From: Streptomyces polyasparticus
Lineage (GTDB): Bacteria; Actinomycetota; Actinomycetes; Streptomycetales; Streptomycetaceae
Length of the DNA: 64,000 bases
Reading direction: 5' to 3'
Assembly (NCBI RefSeq): GCF_014493765.1
Contig: NZ_JACTVJ010000023.1
Coordinates: 1-64,000 of the forward strand
Shown: positions 1 through 7,723 of the stretch, piece after piece
Layout of the letters: every line of letters starts with the position of its first letter
Position numbering within the stretch: position 1 is the first letter of the stretch
Position numbers and translations under genes: made by a program
Notes under the pieces: model-generated
The model's database searches: none
What the model was told of the DNA's origin: nothing
Seen by the model: only the letters and a program-made list of their open reading frames with translations

Positions 1-58
1 TCGACATCACGTCACGCCGTCACCGGCCGCTGCCAGAACTGACCGTCAAACGCTGTCG

Positions 59-850
59 CTACTCGTAGACAGAGTCAGCCAGGAGCAGCTGTCGGTGGCT
101 GTTGCCGTCCGGCTGTGGGCGGTAGGCGTCCGCGAGCTGAGGTTTGCCGTTGTTGTCGAGCAGCGGTGTGAAGTGGCCTTCGTGCCAGTGGAGTACGGCG
201 CCGGTGAGGCCGTCGTAGTAGCCGCAGTGCACGTCGCGGACCACCCAGCGGGTGGGCATCCGGTCGAGCAGCGTGCGTGTGGGCAGGGTGAGGCGAGTGC
301 CGGGAGGGGTGACGATCTGCAGTTCGCGTTCCACCTCGACGGCGGTGCGGATGATGTCCGTGAGCCAGGTGGTGGCGGCCACGACGGGACGGTCCTGGAT
401 CACCACGATTGCTTTCTCCGTGATGATGTCGGCTGCGGCCGGTGCGTCGGGTGATACGGCGTGTGCGGTCACGCCGTCCGGTATGGACACGACGTCGGTG
501 TGGCCGGCTCCGGGTGGCCACGTTGTTCCACCGAGTACGGCAGTGAGCCGACCGGCGACGGACCCAGCCAGCCGTCCAGCTTCGTCGACTGCGGTCGTGG
601 CCCGTGCTTCGGTCCACCACACCGGCGTCTGAATCTTGGTGTTCAGTAGGCGCTCGGTCTCACCAGGAACTTGGAGGAAGAGTGGGGCCTCGATCGATGT
701 CAACGCACGTCCGTCCCCTGCCCGCAGTTGCAGCACTGCGCCTTCGGAGGCGTGACCCAACAGAAGGTCCGGGCCGCCCGCGTACAGTCCGGCCAACAGC
801 GCCGCTGTGTCCGGCATCTGCAGGGTGAGAGCCACAACGTCCTGGGTCAC
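59..850 (-). CDS. DUF6177-like type VII secretion-associated protein
   Basis: Predicted 263-residue cytoplasmic protein with no signal peptide or membrane segment. The N-terminus (MTQDVVALTLQMPD, then a GGPDLLLG stretch and an LFLQVPGE stretch) resembles what I remember of DUF6177 proteins, which lie in Streptomyces type VII (ESX) loci and have no assigned activity. It starts at GTG (850) with only a weak ribosome site. It is the last gene of the minus-strand ESX-substrate block, 96 bp after the preceding gene. Its place beside WXG100 and toxin genes supports a role as a secretion accessory, but the biochemical function is unknown. The family name is from memory of the pattern; the open frame and its codon bias are clear. 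Confidence 0.6.
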   Translation of the reverse strand: MTQDVVALTLQMPDTAALLAGLYAGGPDLLLGHASEGAVLQLRAGDGRALTSIEAPLFLQVPGETERLLNTKIQTPVWWTEARATTAVDEAGRLAGSVAGRLTAVLGGTTWPPGAGHTDVVSIPDGVTAHAVSPDAPAAADIITEKAIVVIQDRPVVAATTWLTDIIRTAVEVERELQIVTPPGTRLTLPTRTLLDRMPTRWVVRDVHCGYYDGLTGAVLHWHEGHFTPLLDNNGKPQLADAYRPQPDGNSHRQLLLADSVYE

Positions 851-946
851 GAGTCTTGCCGATCTTCCTGAATGTGAGCGGGTTGCGCGGTGTCTGCGCT
901 CGCGCGGCGTGGGCCCGCCCGGACGCCGTCGTCTCCGGGGTGCTGC

Positions 947-1963
947 TCAGTAGCGGCCGGAAAGATCCTCCACTGCGTCCAAGGTTGGGGATTCCAAGGG
1001 CGTCTCTCCCGCGATGGAGCCCATTCCGGCAGGCGGAGCAAGCTCGCAAAGCCTGTCGAGTGCCTCCGTCGCGCTGAGACCCAGCGCGTGCGCCTCCCGC
1101 AGTCGCAAAACCCATGCGGCCCCGGCCTCGAACGCCGCTTCTCCTGCTGCGGTGCGAGGCTCGAACCCGGCCGCGTTGTCTCCGAGTGAGGCCCACAGAT
1201 AGCCGAGTACCTCGCCGTCGCGACGGACGGGGAGGTATCGCACGGGGTGCTCGGTGACCTCCTCGTACGTGTTCTCGGTCGGCGGAAGCAGGGCGAGCAG
1301 CTTCTTGGCGCGGGTCGGCACTTCGAAGGTGCCCCAGGAGTCGGTGTAGGCAGGTCCTTCGACGGTCAGGTCCTCGAACCCTGTCTCGGTCGGCGTCGCG
1401 TGCCGGTTGGCGTCACCAGGGGTAGGCAGCCCGCCGAGCAGCTTGGAAATGCCCTGTAGCGCGGCCGTGAGGCGGGGAGCGTTCTCGGCGTGGATTTCCG
1501 GCTGCGTGCGCTCCCGGGTGTCCAAGGTGAGCCATGCGTCGGAGTACGTCTCCAGCGTGACGACGACGAGAGCGCCCTTCCAGATGTCCACTTGGATGGC
1601 GAAGAGCTGTTCGGCACGATGGACGGTGCCCGCCTCACGCCATGTTCCCGGACACTGAATCCGCACGGTGACGAGGACATCGCCGTCCAGTGACTCGGTC
1701 TGGGCCATGGCGTGGGCCAGTGCGGAATCAGCCGTGAGATCGACTGTCGAGACGGGGAGTCCTTGAAGATCGAGCCGGATGTCCCGCATATCCGCCACCG
1801 TCCGGGCGGTCACCTGGGCATGCCCAGTCGGGACGGCGAGTTGATCGGCGGCAAGTACGCCCCACACCGCCAGCGCAATCTCCATGGCCGTGGTCGGCTT
1901 GGCTGTTCCGGCACTGGGAGTGATTTCCCAGGACCAGTCGCCAACAGGGACGGTGGTGATCAC
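947..1963 (-). CDS. Unknown protein coupled to the toxin gene (possible immunity or ESX accessory)
   Basis: 338-residue soluble protein with no family that I recognise. The start is taken as GTG at 1963, because it overlaps the stop of the upstream toxin gene by four bases (GTGA), the coupling used throughout this operon. A longer upstream frame only reads through the toxin C-terminus. The protein is acidic, with alternating strands and helices, and has no signal peptide or membrane segment. Lying directly downstream of, and translationally coupled to, a polymorphic-toxin gene is the usual position of an immunity gene. At 338 residues it is larger than most immunity proteins, so a secretion chaperone or accessory role is an equal alternative. 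Confidence 0.6.
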   Translation of the reverse strand: MITTVPVGDWSWEITPSAGTAKPTTAMEIALAVWGVLAADQLAVPTGHAQVTARTVADMRDIRLDLQGLPVSTVDLTADSALAHAMAQTESLDGDVLVTVRIQCPGTWREAGTVHRAEQLFAIQVDIWKGALVVVTLETYSDAWLTLDTRERTQPEIHAENAPRLTAALQGISKLLGGLPTPGDANRHATPTETGFEDLTVEGPAYTDSWGTFEVPTRAKKLLALLPPTENTYEEVTEHPVRYLPVRRDGEVLGYLWASLGDNAAGFEPRTAAGEAAFEAGAAWVLRLREAHALGLSATEALDRLCELAPPAGMGSIAGETPLESPTLDAVEDLSGRY

Positions 1964-4242
1964 AGCATGTCCTTCGGGTCGGTCTTGCTGCCTGGCGGGA
2001 TCACGAGTGTTCCATCGTCCAGGCGTATGACGAACGTAATGCCTTCGCCCTTGGGGCCGCGACCACCGCGATGAATATCCATCAGGGCATCGAAGCTCCC
2101 ATTGGCTATCCAATCCGCGCGCGTTCCCGCGCCGCCGTCCACCAACAGCAGGTGGTGATCGGCCTCGGCTCGGGCCAGCTGCAGCAAGTACTTGCCACGA
2201 GTGATCTCACTGACCGGATCCAAGGGGTCGTTGAGGTGCTTCAGCTGATAGCCGTAGACCTCGCCCTCGTCCGTCTTCACCTTGATATCGATATCCGAAC
2301 CCACCGGGATCTTCTGCTCGAAATCAATGCTGTGCGCCGGGACGCCGCTGCTGACCAGGTCATCGGCGAACAGAATCTGATCGGCACTCGGCTGGAACAT
2401 TTGCTCCTTGCGCGCGCCCAGAGCAGAGACGACCTGCCCGAACTCGTCGCTCTGATTGAACCGGCCCGACGCGATGACCTCCGCCACCCGCGCCCCGTCC
2501 GGCTCCGAAGCCAGCCTCTGCAGAGCGCGCTCCAGCACATCCGGCTTCGGGCGCTGCTTTCCCGGGATGCCCTTGATGGCATCCCGCAGCCGTTGCTCGG
2601 TCTCACCGCCACGCACCATCGGTTGCGGATCAGCGTCCGGCGCAGGGCCTGCGGGGTCGGGCTCCTGTCCGCCGGTCCCCGGGCCGTCGCCGGCGGGAGT
2701 CCTGTCGCCGAACCCGCCATCGAGGGGCCCGTCGCCGTGGCCGGTGGCGGGCCCATCGACATGGCCGCCGGGGGTTGTCTCAGCGTGTCCTGGGGAAGAT
2801 GCCTCCGCCTGCCCCGCGGCCGCACTGCCTCCGCGCCCACTGTCGCCCACGCCCCCGCGATCGCCCGGTCCTTGACCGGAGGCGGGCCCGGGACCGTCGG
2901 CGTGTGCGGACGCCTCCGGTCCGCGCCCTCCGACACCCGCGAGTTCGTGTTCGGGCCGCGTGCTGTCGCCGACACGCTCCGCGGCCGATCCCTCACGCCT
3001 GGGCGGGGTGAAGTCGGGTGTGCCGTCGGCGTTGATCGGGACGAGGCGGCCCTGGTCGTCGACGACATAGCGGCCGTCGAGGTCGAGGATGGCGTCGGGG
3101 ATACGGGTATTGGGCATGGAGCCGAAACTGGCGGAGAGGTTGGCCATAACTGCCTGCACCTTGGGCAGTGAGACGGCGGCCTTTGATGCCCGGAATCCGG
3201 CGGTGAGTGGGTCGAGCCACTCACCTGCGCGGGCCACGGTCGAGCCCGCTCGGGCCAGGGAGCCGCCCTTGCCCAGCTTGCTGAGCGCGCCGATGCCGCC
3301 CGCGCCCAGGGTGAAGATGTTGAACGAGGTCACCGCGTGGGCGCGGGCCGGGTTCTCCTCCCACATGTCGTAGGCGATGAAGGACTTGCCGAACTCCTTG
3401 GCGTACAGCTTGCTTTCGCGCTGCCAGTCGGACAGGTGCTCGCCCTGCCCGATGGCGTCCATGCCGTAGGCATAGGTGCCGACGAACGCGCGCCGCAGGC
3501 CGTCCCAGGCGAGGTCGCGCTCTTCGGCGCCGTGTCCGCCGGCCAGGGTCCACAGGCCGTCGAGGCCGCCGACCACGCTGTCCATGACGATGCCGTCCCA
3601 GGCCCAGCTCTTGACGCCGTGGCCCCACCAGTCCAGGCTCCACCGCTCATAGGTCTTGCCTTCGGGGGTGCCCCAGGGAAGTTCCTCGGCGTTGTTGAGC
3701 ATGTCGGCGGTGTAGCCGTACATGTTGGCCTGGTGAGTGCCGTCGTCGGCAACCCACTTGGGGCGGCACATCAGACCGCTGGCCGCATTGATCTTGTCTG
3801 CGGCCGCGCGTTCTGCTGCCTGGAAGGCCAAAGTCGCGGCCTGGACGCCGTCAAGCAGCGACTGATGCCGGTCCAGCTTGTCCTGGTCCTGGGTCCACTC
3901 GTCGTCGCCGTCCACGCTGTTCAAGAAAGCGACGGCATCACTCTTGAGCTGCTCCAGCTTCGTGGCGAGCGGCTTGATCTCCGTCGCGTAGATGTCCAGC
4001 GCGGTGGCCACGGTCTCCAGCGAGGTGGCGAACTCCTCGGCGGTGTCCATCACCGGCTGGGTCGTCCCGAACAGCTTCTCGGCCTCAGGCGCCTTGTAGT
4101 ACGCGGCCATCGCCTGGAAACGGGAGTGAACGTCCGCACCGCCGTTGCGAATGCCGATCGCGTTGTCCTGCAAGCCGGAGATGGCCTTCTCCAGCTCGCC
4201 CGGGTTGCCTGTGTACTGCGGAATTCCGCCCGGCTCGATCAC
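1960..4242 (-). CDS. Type VII-secreted polymorphic toxin with PD-(D/E)XK-like C-terminal nuclease domain
   Basis: 760-residue protein starting at GTG 4242, overlapping the upstream DUF6507-like gene by four bases. Residues 1 to about 200 are helical and resemble the long ESX substrate or LXG-type secretion domain. A middle region of about 200-430 with Gly/Ala-rich hydrophobic segments follows, then a Gly/Pro/Asp-rich low-complexity linker (about 430-545). The C-terminal domain (about 555-760) contains GSDIDIKV (about residues 648-655) followed by YGYQLKH (about 663-669), the D...QxK arrangement of PD-(D/E)XK restriction-like nucleases. This architecture (secretion head, linker, variable nuclease tip) is that of contact or secreted toxins. 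Nuclease activity is inferred from the motif only. The next gene downstream may protect the producer. Confidence 0.72.
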   Translation of the reverse strand: MIEPGGIPQYTGNPGELEKAISGLQDNAIGIRNGGADVHSRFQAMAAYYKAPEAEKLFGTTQPVMDTAEEFATSLETVATALDIYATEIKPLATKLEQLKSDAVAFLNSVDGDDEWTQDQDKLDRHQSLLDGVQAATLAFQAAERAAADKINAASGLMCRPKWVADDGTHQANMYGYTADMLNNAEELPWGTPEGKTYERWSLDWWGHGVKSWAWDGIVMDSVVGGLDGLWTLAGGHGAEERDLAWDGLRRAFVGTYAYGMDAIGQGEHLSDWQRESKLYAKEFGKSFIAYDMWEENPARAHAVTSFNIFTLGAGGIGALSKLGKGGSLARAGSTVARAGEWLDPLTAGFRASKAAVSLPKVQAVMANLSASFGSMPNTRIPDAILDLDGRYVVDDQGRLVPINADGTPDFTPPRREGSAAERVGDSTRPEHELAGVGGRGPEASAHADGPGPASGQGPGDRGGVGDSGRGGSAAAGQAEASSPGHAETTPGGHVDGPATGHGDGPLDGGFGDRTPAGDGPGTGGQEPDPAGPAPDADPQPMVRGGETEQRLRDAIKGIPGKQRPKPDVLERALQRLASEPDGARVAEVIASGRFNQSDEFGQVVSALGARKEQMFQPSADQILFADDLVSSGVPAHSIDFEQKIPVGSDIDIKVKTDEGEVYGYQLKHLNDPLDPVSEITRGKYLLQLARAEADHHLLLVDGGAGTRADWIANGSFDALMDIHRGGRGPKGEGITFVIRLDDGTLVIPPGSKTDPKDML

Positions 4243-4625
4243 TTCGAGTCCTGCTTCCCGCCACCCGGCAGCTCGGACAGGTCCGGCGCGGCGAGCGCCT
4301 TACGCTGCGCCTCAGCAGCCATCTCCACGTCGCCCTCGACGTACTCGGTGGTGGCCTTGACGGTGCCCTCCATGGTCTTGCCGGTCCGCGCCGCCATGAA
4401 TTTGATCATGTTCTCGGTGTCTTTCGCGAAATTCGCCAAGGCCACCGCCACCGGACCGACCGGGGCCTCGCCGCAATACAGGCCGCTGATGGTGCCGGCC
4501 GACGTCGCGGCGCTCTCCATGTTCGTGCCGTACGCCTTGACGTCCTTCTCCAGCCCGTCAGCGGCATCTCCCACCAGGGAAAGGATCGACTGAACGCCGC
4601 TCGGCCTGATATCCCACCCCGTCAT
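4239..4625 (-). CDS. DUF6507-like ESX-associated small protein
   Basis: 128-residue helical protein beginning MTGWDIRPSGVQSIL, an N-terminus I associate with DUF6507 proteins of Streptomyces type VII loci. The ATG at 4625 is preferred over an earlier in-frame start because GGGGAG lies seven bases upstream of it. It has no signal peptide or membrane segment; its length and helical character are WXG100-like, but no clear WXG motif is present. It overlaps the toxin start by four bases, so the two are probably translated together. It may be an ESX co-substrate or a chaperone for the toxin head domain; this is inference from position. Confidence 0.68.
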   Translation of the reverse strand: MTGWDIRPSGVQSILSLVGDAADGLEKDVKAYGTNMESAATSAGTISGLYCGEAPVGPVAVALANFAKDTENMIKFMAARTGKTMEGTVKATTEYVEGDVEMAAEAQRKALAAPDLSELPGGGKQDSK

Positions 4626-4696
4626 GCCCACTCCCCGAAATACTCCGCGCCCACGCACCGCCGTGTGACCACGGCTGCCTACTGGATCCCTGCGTT

Positions 4697-5008
4697 TCAG
4701 CCGATGGCGTCGACGGCGGCCTTCGCACGCGACAGCGTCTGCTGCGCGGTGCCGTCGTTCTTCTCCAGCGTCGTCTTCAGCAGCTGGATGATCGTGCGGA
4801 CCTCGCTCGAGGCCTTGTTCCAGCGCAGTTCCTTGTCGTGATACGAGTCGGAGACGCCGTCGGCCTGGAAGTCGGCCATCGCCGCCTTCACCTGACGGTC
4901 CCGGTCCGTGATCACCTGCTCCAGACGCGCGATCACACCCTGGATATTGCCCTGCGCATCCGAGGACGCGGCCATGTCGTACGAGCGACGGTCAGCATTC
5001 GCAGCCAT
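4697..5008 (-). CDS. ESAT-6/WXG100-like protein (annotated elsewhere as pore-forming ESAT-6 family)
   Basis: 103-residue, highly charged all-helical protein with two predicted helices separated near residues 48-56 (DGVSDSYHDKELRWNK). This is the size and hairpin shape of the ESAT-6/WXG100 superfamily. The usual WXG turn is not perfect here; RWNK fills the region. Streptomyces relatives carry the label pore-forming ESAT-6 family, a name that I recall and cannot test here. It has no signal peptide, as expected for substrates exported through EccC-type ATPases. It sits between the other WXG100-like gene and the DUF6507-like gene and probably forms a heterodimer or co-secreted pair with its neighbour. 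Confidence 0.75.
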   Translation of the reverse strand: MAANADRRSYDMAASSDAQGNIQGVIARLEQVITDRDRQVKAAMADFQADGVSDSYHDKELRWNKASSEVRTIIQLLKTTLEKNDGTAQQTLSRAKAAVDAIG

Positions 5009-5033
5009 GATCAGAAGTTCCTATCCCCGTGGT

Positions 5034-5366
5034 TCAGCGTCCGCCGAAGCGAGCAGCATCGAAGTTCGCAGCGGCCATGTTCGAGCGGGCGTTGTCCGCC
5101 GCCTCCGTGTCGCCCGTGCCGAACGCGGAATCCATCCCGGACTGACCGCCCAGAATCGCCGACAGCGCCCCGTTGAGCGCCGCGGTGATCTCGTCCGAGT
5201 TGTTCTTGAACGAGTCGAACGCCGCCTTGCCCGAACCGTTGAACTTGCCCTCAAGTGGCTGTGCGGCAGCGATCAACTGACGGATCAGTGATCCGAGATC
5301 GTCACTGGAGATCTGCGACTGCGATCGCAGATTCGACAGCACCGACGCACCCATATCGAACTTCAT
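5034..5366 (-). CDS. WXG100-like ESX substrate
   Basis: 110-residue helical protein, first gene of the ESX block. The start is taken as ATG 5366 (MKFDMGASVLSNL) because a GGTGGG stretch precedes it and the sequence upstream of it in frame is not protein-like. The centre reads LEGKFNGSGKAAFDSF, the position of the WXG turn in this family, with F-N-G replacing W-X-G; the C-terminal helix follows. The length of about 100 residues and lack of a signal sequence fit the family. It is probably exported with the adjacent ESAT-6-like protein. The membrane machinery (EccB/C/D/E, MycP) is not in this window. Confidence 0.75.
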   Translation of the reverse strand: MKFDMGASVLSNLRSQSQISSDDLGSLIRQLIAAAQPLEGKFNGSGKAAFDSFKNNSDEITAALNGALSAILGGQSGMDSAFGTGDTEAADNARSNMAAANFDAARFGGR

Positions 5367-5401
5367 ACGTGAACCCACCCCCGTGGATCTCTCCGTTGAC
5401 C

Positions 5402-5423
5402 AGCAGGTCCAAGTGGACCCGCT
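5402..5423. promoter_or_regulatory. Inverted repeat in leader of the ESX operon
   Basis: GGTCCA and TGGACC (5406-5411 and 5414-5419) flank a two-base centre, and matching AGC and GCT lie one base further out on each side. The site lies between the candidate promoter and the first ESX gene, where an operator would be expected. No binding protein is suggested by the sequence. Confidence 0.4.
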
Positions 5424-5467
5424 ACTCGCTTCCTGCGCGTGAGTCATCCACGCAACGTGAGTAGGCG

Positions 5468-5498
5468 ATCATACTCAAGCGTTCGATTGCAAGGGCAA
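5468..5498 (-). promoter_or_regulatory. Candidate promoter of the ESX-substrate operon
   Basis: On the minus strand TATGAT (5473-5468) is a near-consensus -10 box. TTGCCC (5498-5493) lies 19 bases upstream and TTGCAA (5492-5487) 13 bases upstream, so the -35 element is less certain. The leader to the first ESX gene is about 100 bases. Confidence 0.4.
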
Positions 5499-5613
5499 TG
5501 GTCCGGTGGTGGCCGGATCACAGCGGCGAGGAGCTGTCCTGTGACGCTGATCTTTGACCGCGTGCACACGCAGATTCGCCCGAACCTTGGCGCGGCTGCC
5601 CCGCTCGGTCACG

Positions 5614-5646
5614 GCCGGGGAGCGCGTCGGCTTGACGCTCCCCGGC
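5614..5646 (-). terminator. Terminator hairpin of the DUF6119 gene
   Basis: Perfect 11-bp arms (GCCGGGGAGCG at 5614-5624 and its complement at 5636-5646) enclose an 11-base loop. The hairpin begins 14 bases after the stop of the DUF6119-like gene on the minus strand and separates it from the ESX operon. There is no U-tract, as is usual in Streptomyces. Confidence 0.7.
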
Positions 5647-5659
5647 GGACGGCGCGCCA

Positions 5660-7417
5660 TTACGCGGCCGTTTCGAAGCCGGTCGTGCCGACTGCGGCGG
5701 CAGGGGCTGCCTCGATACCAACAACCTCCACGCTCACGCCCCGAGCCATCAGCGCCTGTGCGGTCTGGGCCAGGGTGATGGCGGAGAAGGGGAAGAGGGA
5801 TTCCGGCGTGAGCTTGGCGCCGTCCTTCAAGAGGATCGCGAATACGACCCGACGCGGAGTGAAGTCCTCGGAGATGCTGTGTTCTTCGCCCCTGCGGCTC
5901 CGTACGGTGCGGACGTGGTCTGCGCGTACGGCGGCGTTCTCACGGAGCAGTTCGGTGGCGACGAGCGCCTGGTTGTACAGGTGACTCAACGGGGCCGAGG
6001 AGTGCGCTGACTTCACGAGGATGAGGGTGTTGTCCTCCGTGAGCAGATCGCAGATCTCGACCGAGGTACTCGTCCGCAGCGGGTTGCGGACGTTCTTCTT
6101 GTCGAGGCAGATCCAGCCGGGGCGGGCCTTGGCCGCGGCCTCGTTGTAGTCACCCTCGTCGACGGGGCGGATGACGGTCTCCCCCTTCTTGTTCACCTTC
6201 TCGACCAGCGGCCACCAGGGCATGGCGACGGAGGCCGGATCGGTGAACAGCGGGGCCAGGGTCTCGTGGATCGTGCGCAGGTATTCCGCGCCGAACTCGT
6301 ACCACTCGCCCTCATGAAGGCAGAACTTGCGGGACCCGAGGGAGAGATTGGCCTCGATCCACTTGATGGCGGACTCGGTCGACAGAGCTTCGAGCGACGC
6401 GGTGCGCGGCGCGAGGGGCGTCCGGGCGGTGAGCGTGTCGCGGTAGAGCGCGACGGTGCCCTGGCGCAGGGCCTTCACCCGTTCACCGGGCTTGATCACG
6501 CGGGCACGCTCCAGCACGTATTCGAGGCTGTACTCGTCCATCAGATGCGGTGCGCACGCTCCGACCTTGATGGTGACAGCGGTGGTGCTGGGCAGGTCGG
6601 TGTGCTGGGAGAAGGGCACGGCGGTGATGATCCGGCCGTCGGCGGGGCTGCCGAGGGTGGCGTCCAGCTCGGTATCGAGCGCGTCGATGAGGGCGGGGTC
6701 CTTGACAGGGGTGATGTGCTCGACGAACGCCAGGTCGGGGTGGGGAGCAACGTGCTCGCAGAGCGCGGCGATGGCGCGGATGTCCTTGATGAGCGTGGCC
6801 GGGGTGGTGCCCAGCTTGATGCGCAGACCGATGCCACCGTCGGCGGTCATGGCCCCGCTCCTGCTGTCGCTCCACGCCGTCAGGTCGACATCGTCCAGGA
6901 ATCCGCCCAGCTGGCGGACGACGCGCCCGTGGTCCCGCAGACCGAGGGCCGGCACAGAGGCGCCGGAGGGGATGAGGGACGAATCGGTGCGGGCGTGACC
7001 GAGCATGTTCGCGGTGAAGTCCCGTACCTGCTGCGGGTTGATGGTACGGATGGCGAAGGACAGGCCGAAGCGCATGTCCTTGAGGCGGTGAGGGAGCAGC
7101 CGGTAGCCCTGACCGAACCCGATGGCGTACACCACCGAGTCGACGGCGAGCACGAGGAGCGCGCCGGTGCGCTCCTCGCTCTGCGTGAGATCCGCATCTC
7201 CGGTGAGGTTGAGGAAGTCGTCGCACCAGGGGGACTCCTCCTTGGCCACGGCGAAGGACACCGCGAGCGTGGGCACGCCGAGGTGGTCGCTGCAGTCGCG
7301 CACGACGGCGTTCACCGCGTCCAGGCTGTCGAGGCCGAAAGCGTCCAGCATCGAGTCCAGGTCCGGCTTCACGTGGGGCAGACGGTGGATGGTGCGCTTC
7401 GCGGTGGTGTTGGCCAT
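5660..7417 (-). CDS. DUF6119 / TIGR04141 sporadically distributed protein
   Basis: 585-residue soluble protein. The start is ATG 7417 (MANTTAKRTIHRLPHV), preceded by GGGAGG at correct spacing. Its sequence follows the pattern of the large family named TIGR04141 sporadically distributed protein (DUF6119): an N-terminal part with SDHLGVPTLAVSF, a central YAIGFGQGYRLL stretch at about residues 96-107, and a C-terminal half with RPGWICLDKKNVR and LSHLYNQALVATELL. The patchy distribution implied by the family name and frequent association with mobile DNA suggest a defence-type role; no catalytic residues are established. It is divergent from the type I restriction operon across a shared 306-bp promoter region with a strong operator-like palindrome, which suggests joint control. 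Confidence 0.75.
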   Translation of the reverse strand: MANTTAKRTIHRLPHVKPDLDSMLDAFGLDSLDAVNAVVRDCSDHLGVPTLAVSFAVAKEESPWCDDFLNLTGDADLTQSEERTGALLVLAVDSVVYAIGFGQGYRLLPHRLKDMRFGLSFAIRTINPQQVRDFTANMLGHARTDSSLIPSGASVPALGLRDHGRVVRQLGGFLDDVDLTAWSDSRSGAMTADGGIGLRIKLGTTPATLIKDIRAIAALCEHVAPHPDLAFVEHITPVKDPALIDALDTELDATLGSPADGRIITAVPFSQHTDLPSTTAVTIKVGACAPHLMDEYSLEYVLERARVIKPGERVKALRQGTVALYRDTLTARTPLAPRTASLEALSTESAIKWIEANLSLGSRKFCLHEGEWYEFGAEYLRTIHETLAPLFTDPASVAMPWWPLVEKVNKKGETVIRPVDEGDYNEAAAKARPGWICLDKKNVRNPLRTSTSVEICDLLTEDNTLILVKSAHSSAPLSHLYNQALVATELLRENAAVRADHVRTVRSRRGEEHSISEDFTPRRVVFAILLKDGAKLTPESLFPFSAITLAQTAQALMARGVSVEVVGIEAAPAAAVGTTGFETAA

Positions 7418-7571
7418 GTGGCCCTCCCGGGGTGAGGTTGTGGTCGGGTGCGGTAACACGGGGCGCCTTACGGAGTGCGGTCATCGGACGTGGGGCGGGC
7501 CCCGTGTCTCGCATGGGGCCTGCGGCCCGGCGGGTGGCGCCGGGGGTGACGGTGACCAAGGTGACATGCGA

Positions 7572-7642
7572 TGGGTCGCGCACTCATGCGAGAACCTGAT
7601 AACCCCGGTTATCAGCAGCACAGCGCTAGCGGATGCGACCCA
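7572..7642. promoter_or_regulatory. Nested inverted repeats in divergent promoter region (7418-7723)
   Basis: The 306-bp gap between the DUF6119 gene and the HTH/degenerate-methylase gene contains CTGATAACC and its complement GGTTATCAG (7596-7604 and 7607-7615), separated by two bases. Around it, TGGGTCGC (7572-7579) and GCGACCCA (7635-7642) form an outer pair with nearly the same centre. This is the layout of an operator for a dimeric regulator. The HTH domain of the 7724-9865 protein is the nearest candidate binder. No clear -10/-35 pair was seen in the rest of the gap. Confidence 0.55.
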
Positions 7643-7723
7643 CCTGTAGCGTGTGAGGTGCCGCGAGAAGACGTCCTCAATCGAGGGCCGTGAGGCAGCC
7701 GTCGCGAAGGGAGGGGAACGGGC

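Noticed and set aside
2071-3171. Plus-strand frame opposite the toxin gene
   Set aside because: Shadow of the linker and nuclease region; no ribosome site or coding bias.
6266-7435. Long plus-strand frame opposite the DUF6119 gene
   Set aside because: Composition is that of a shadow frame, and the minus-strand gene has a good start and family match.
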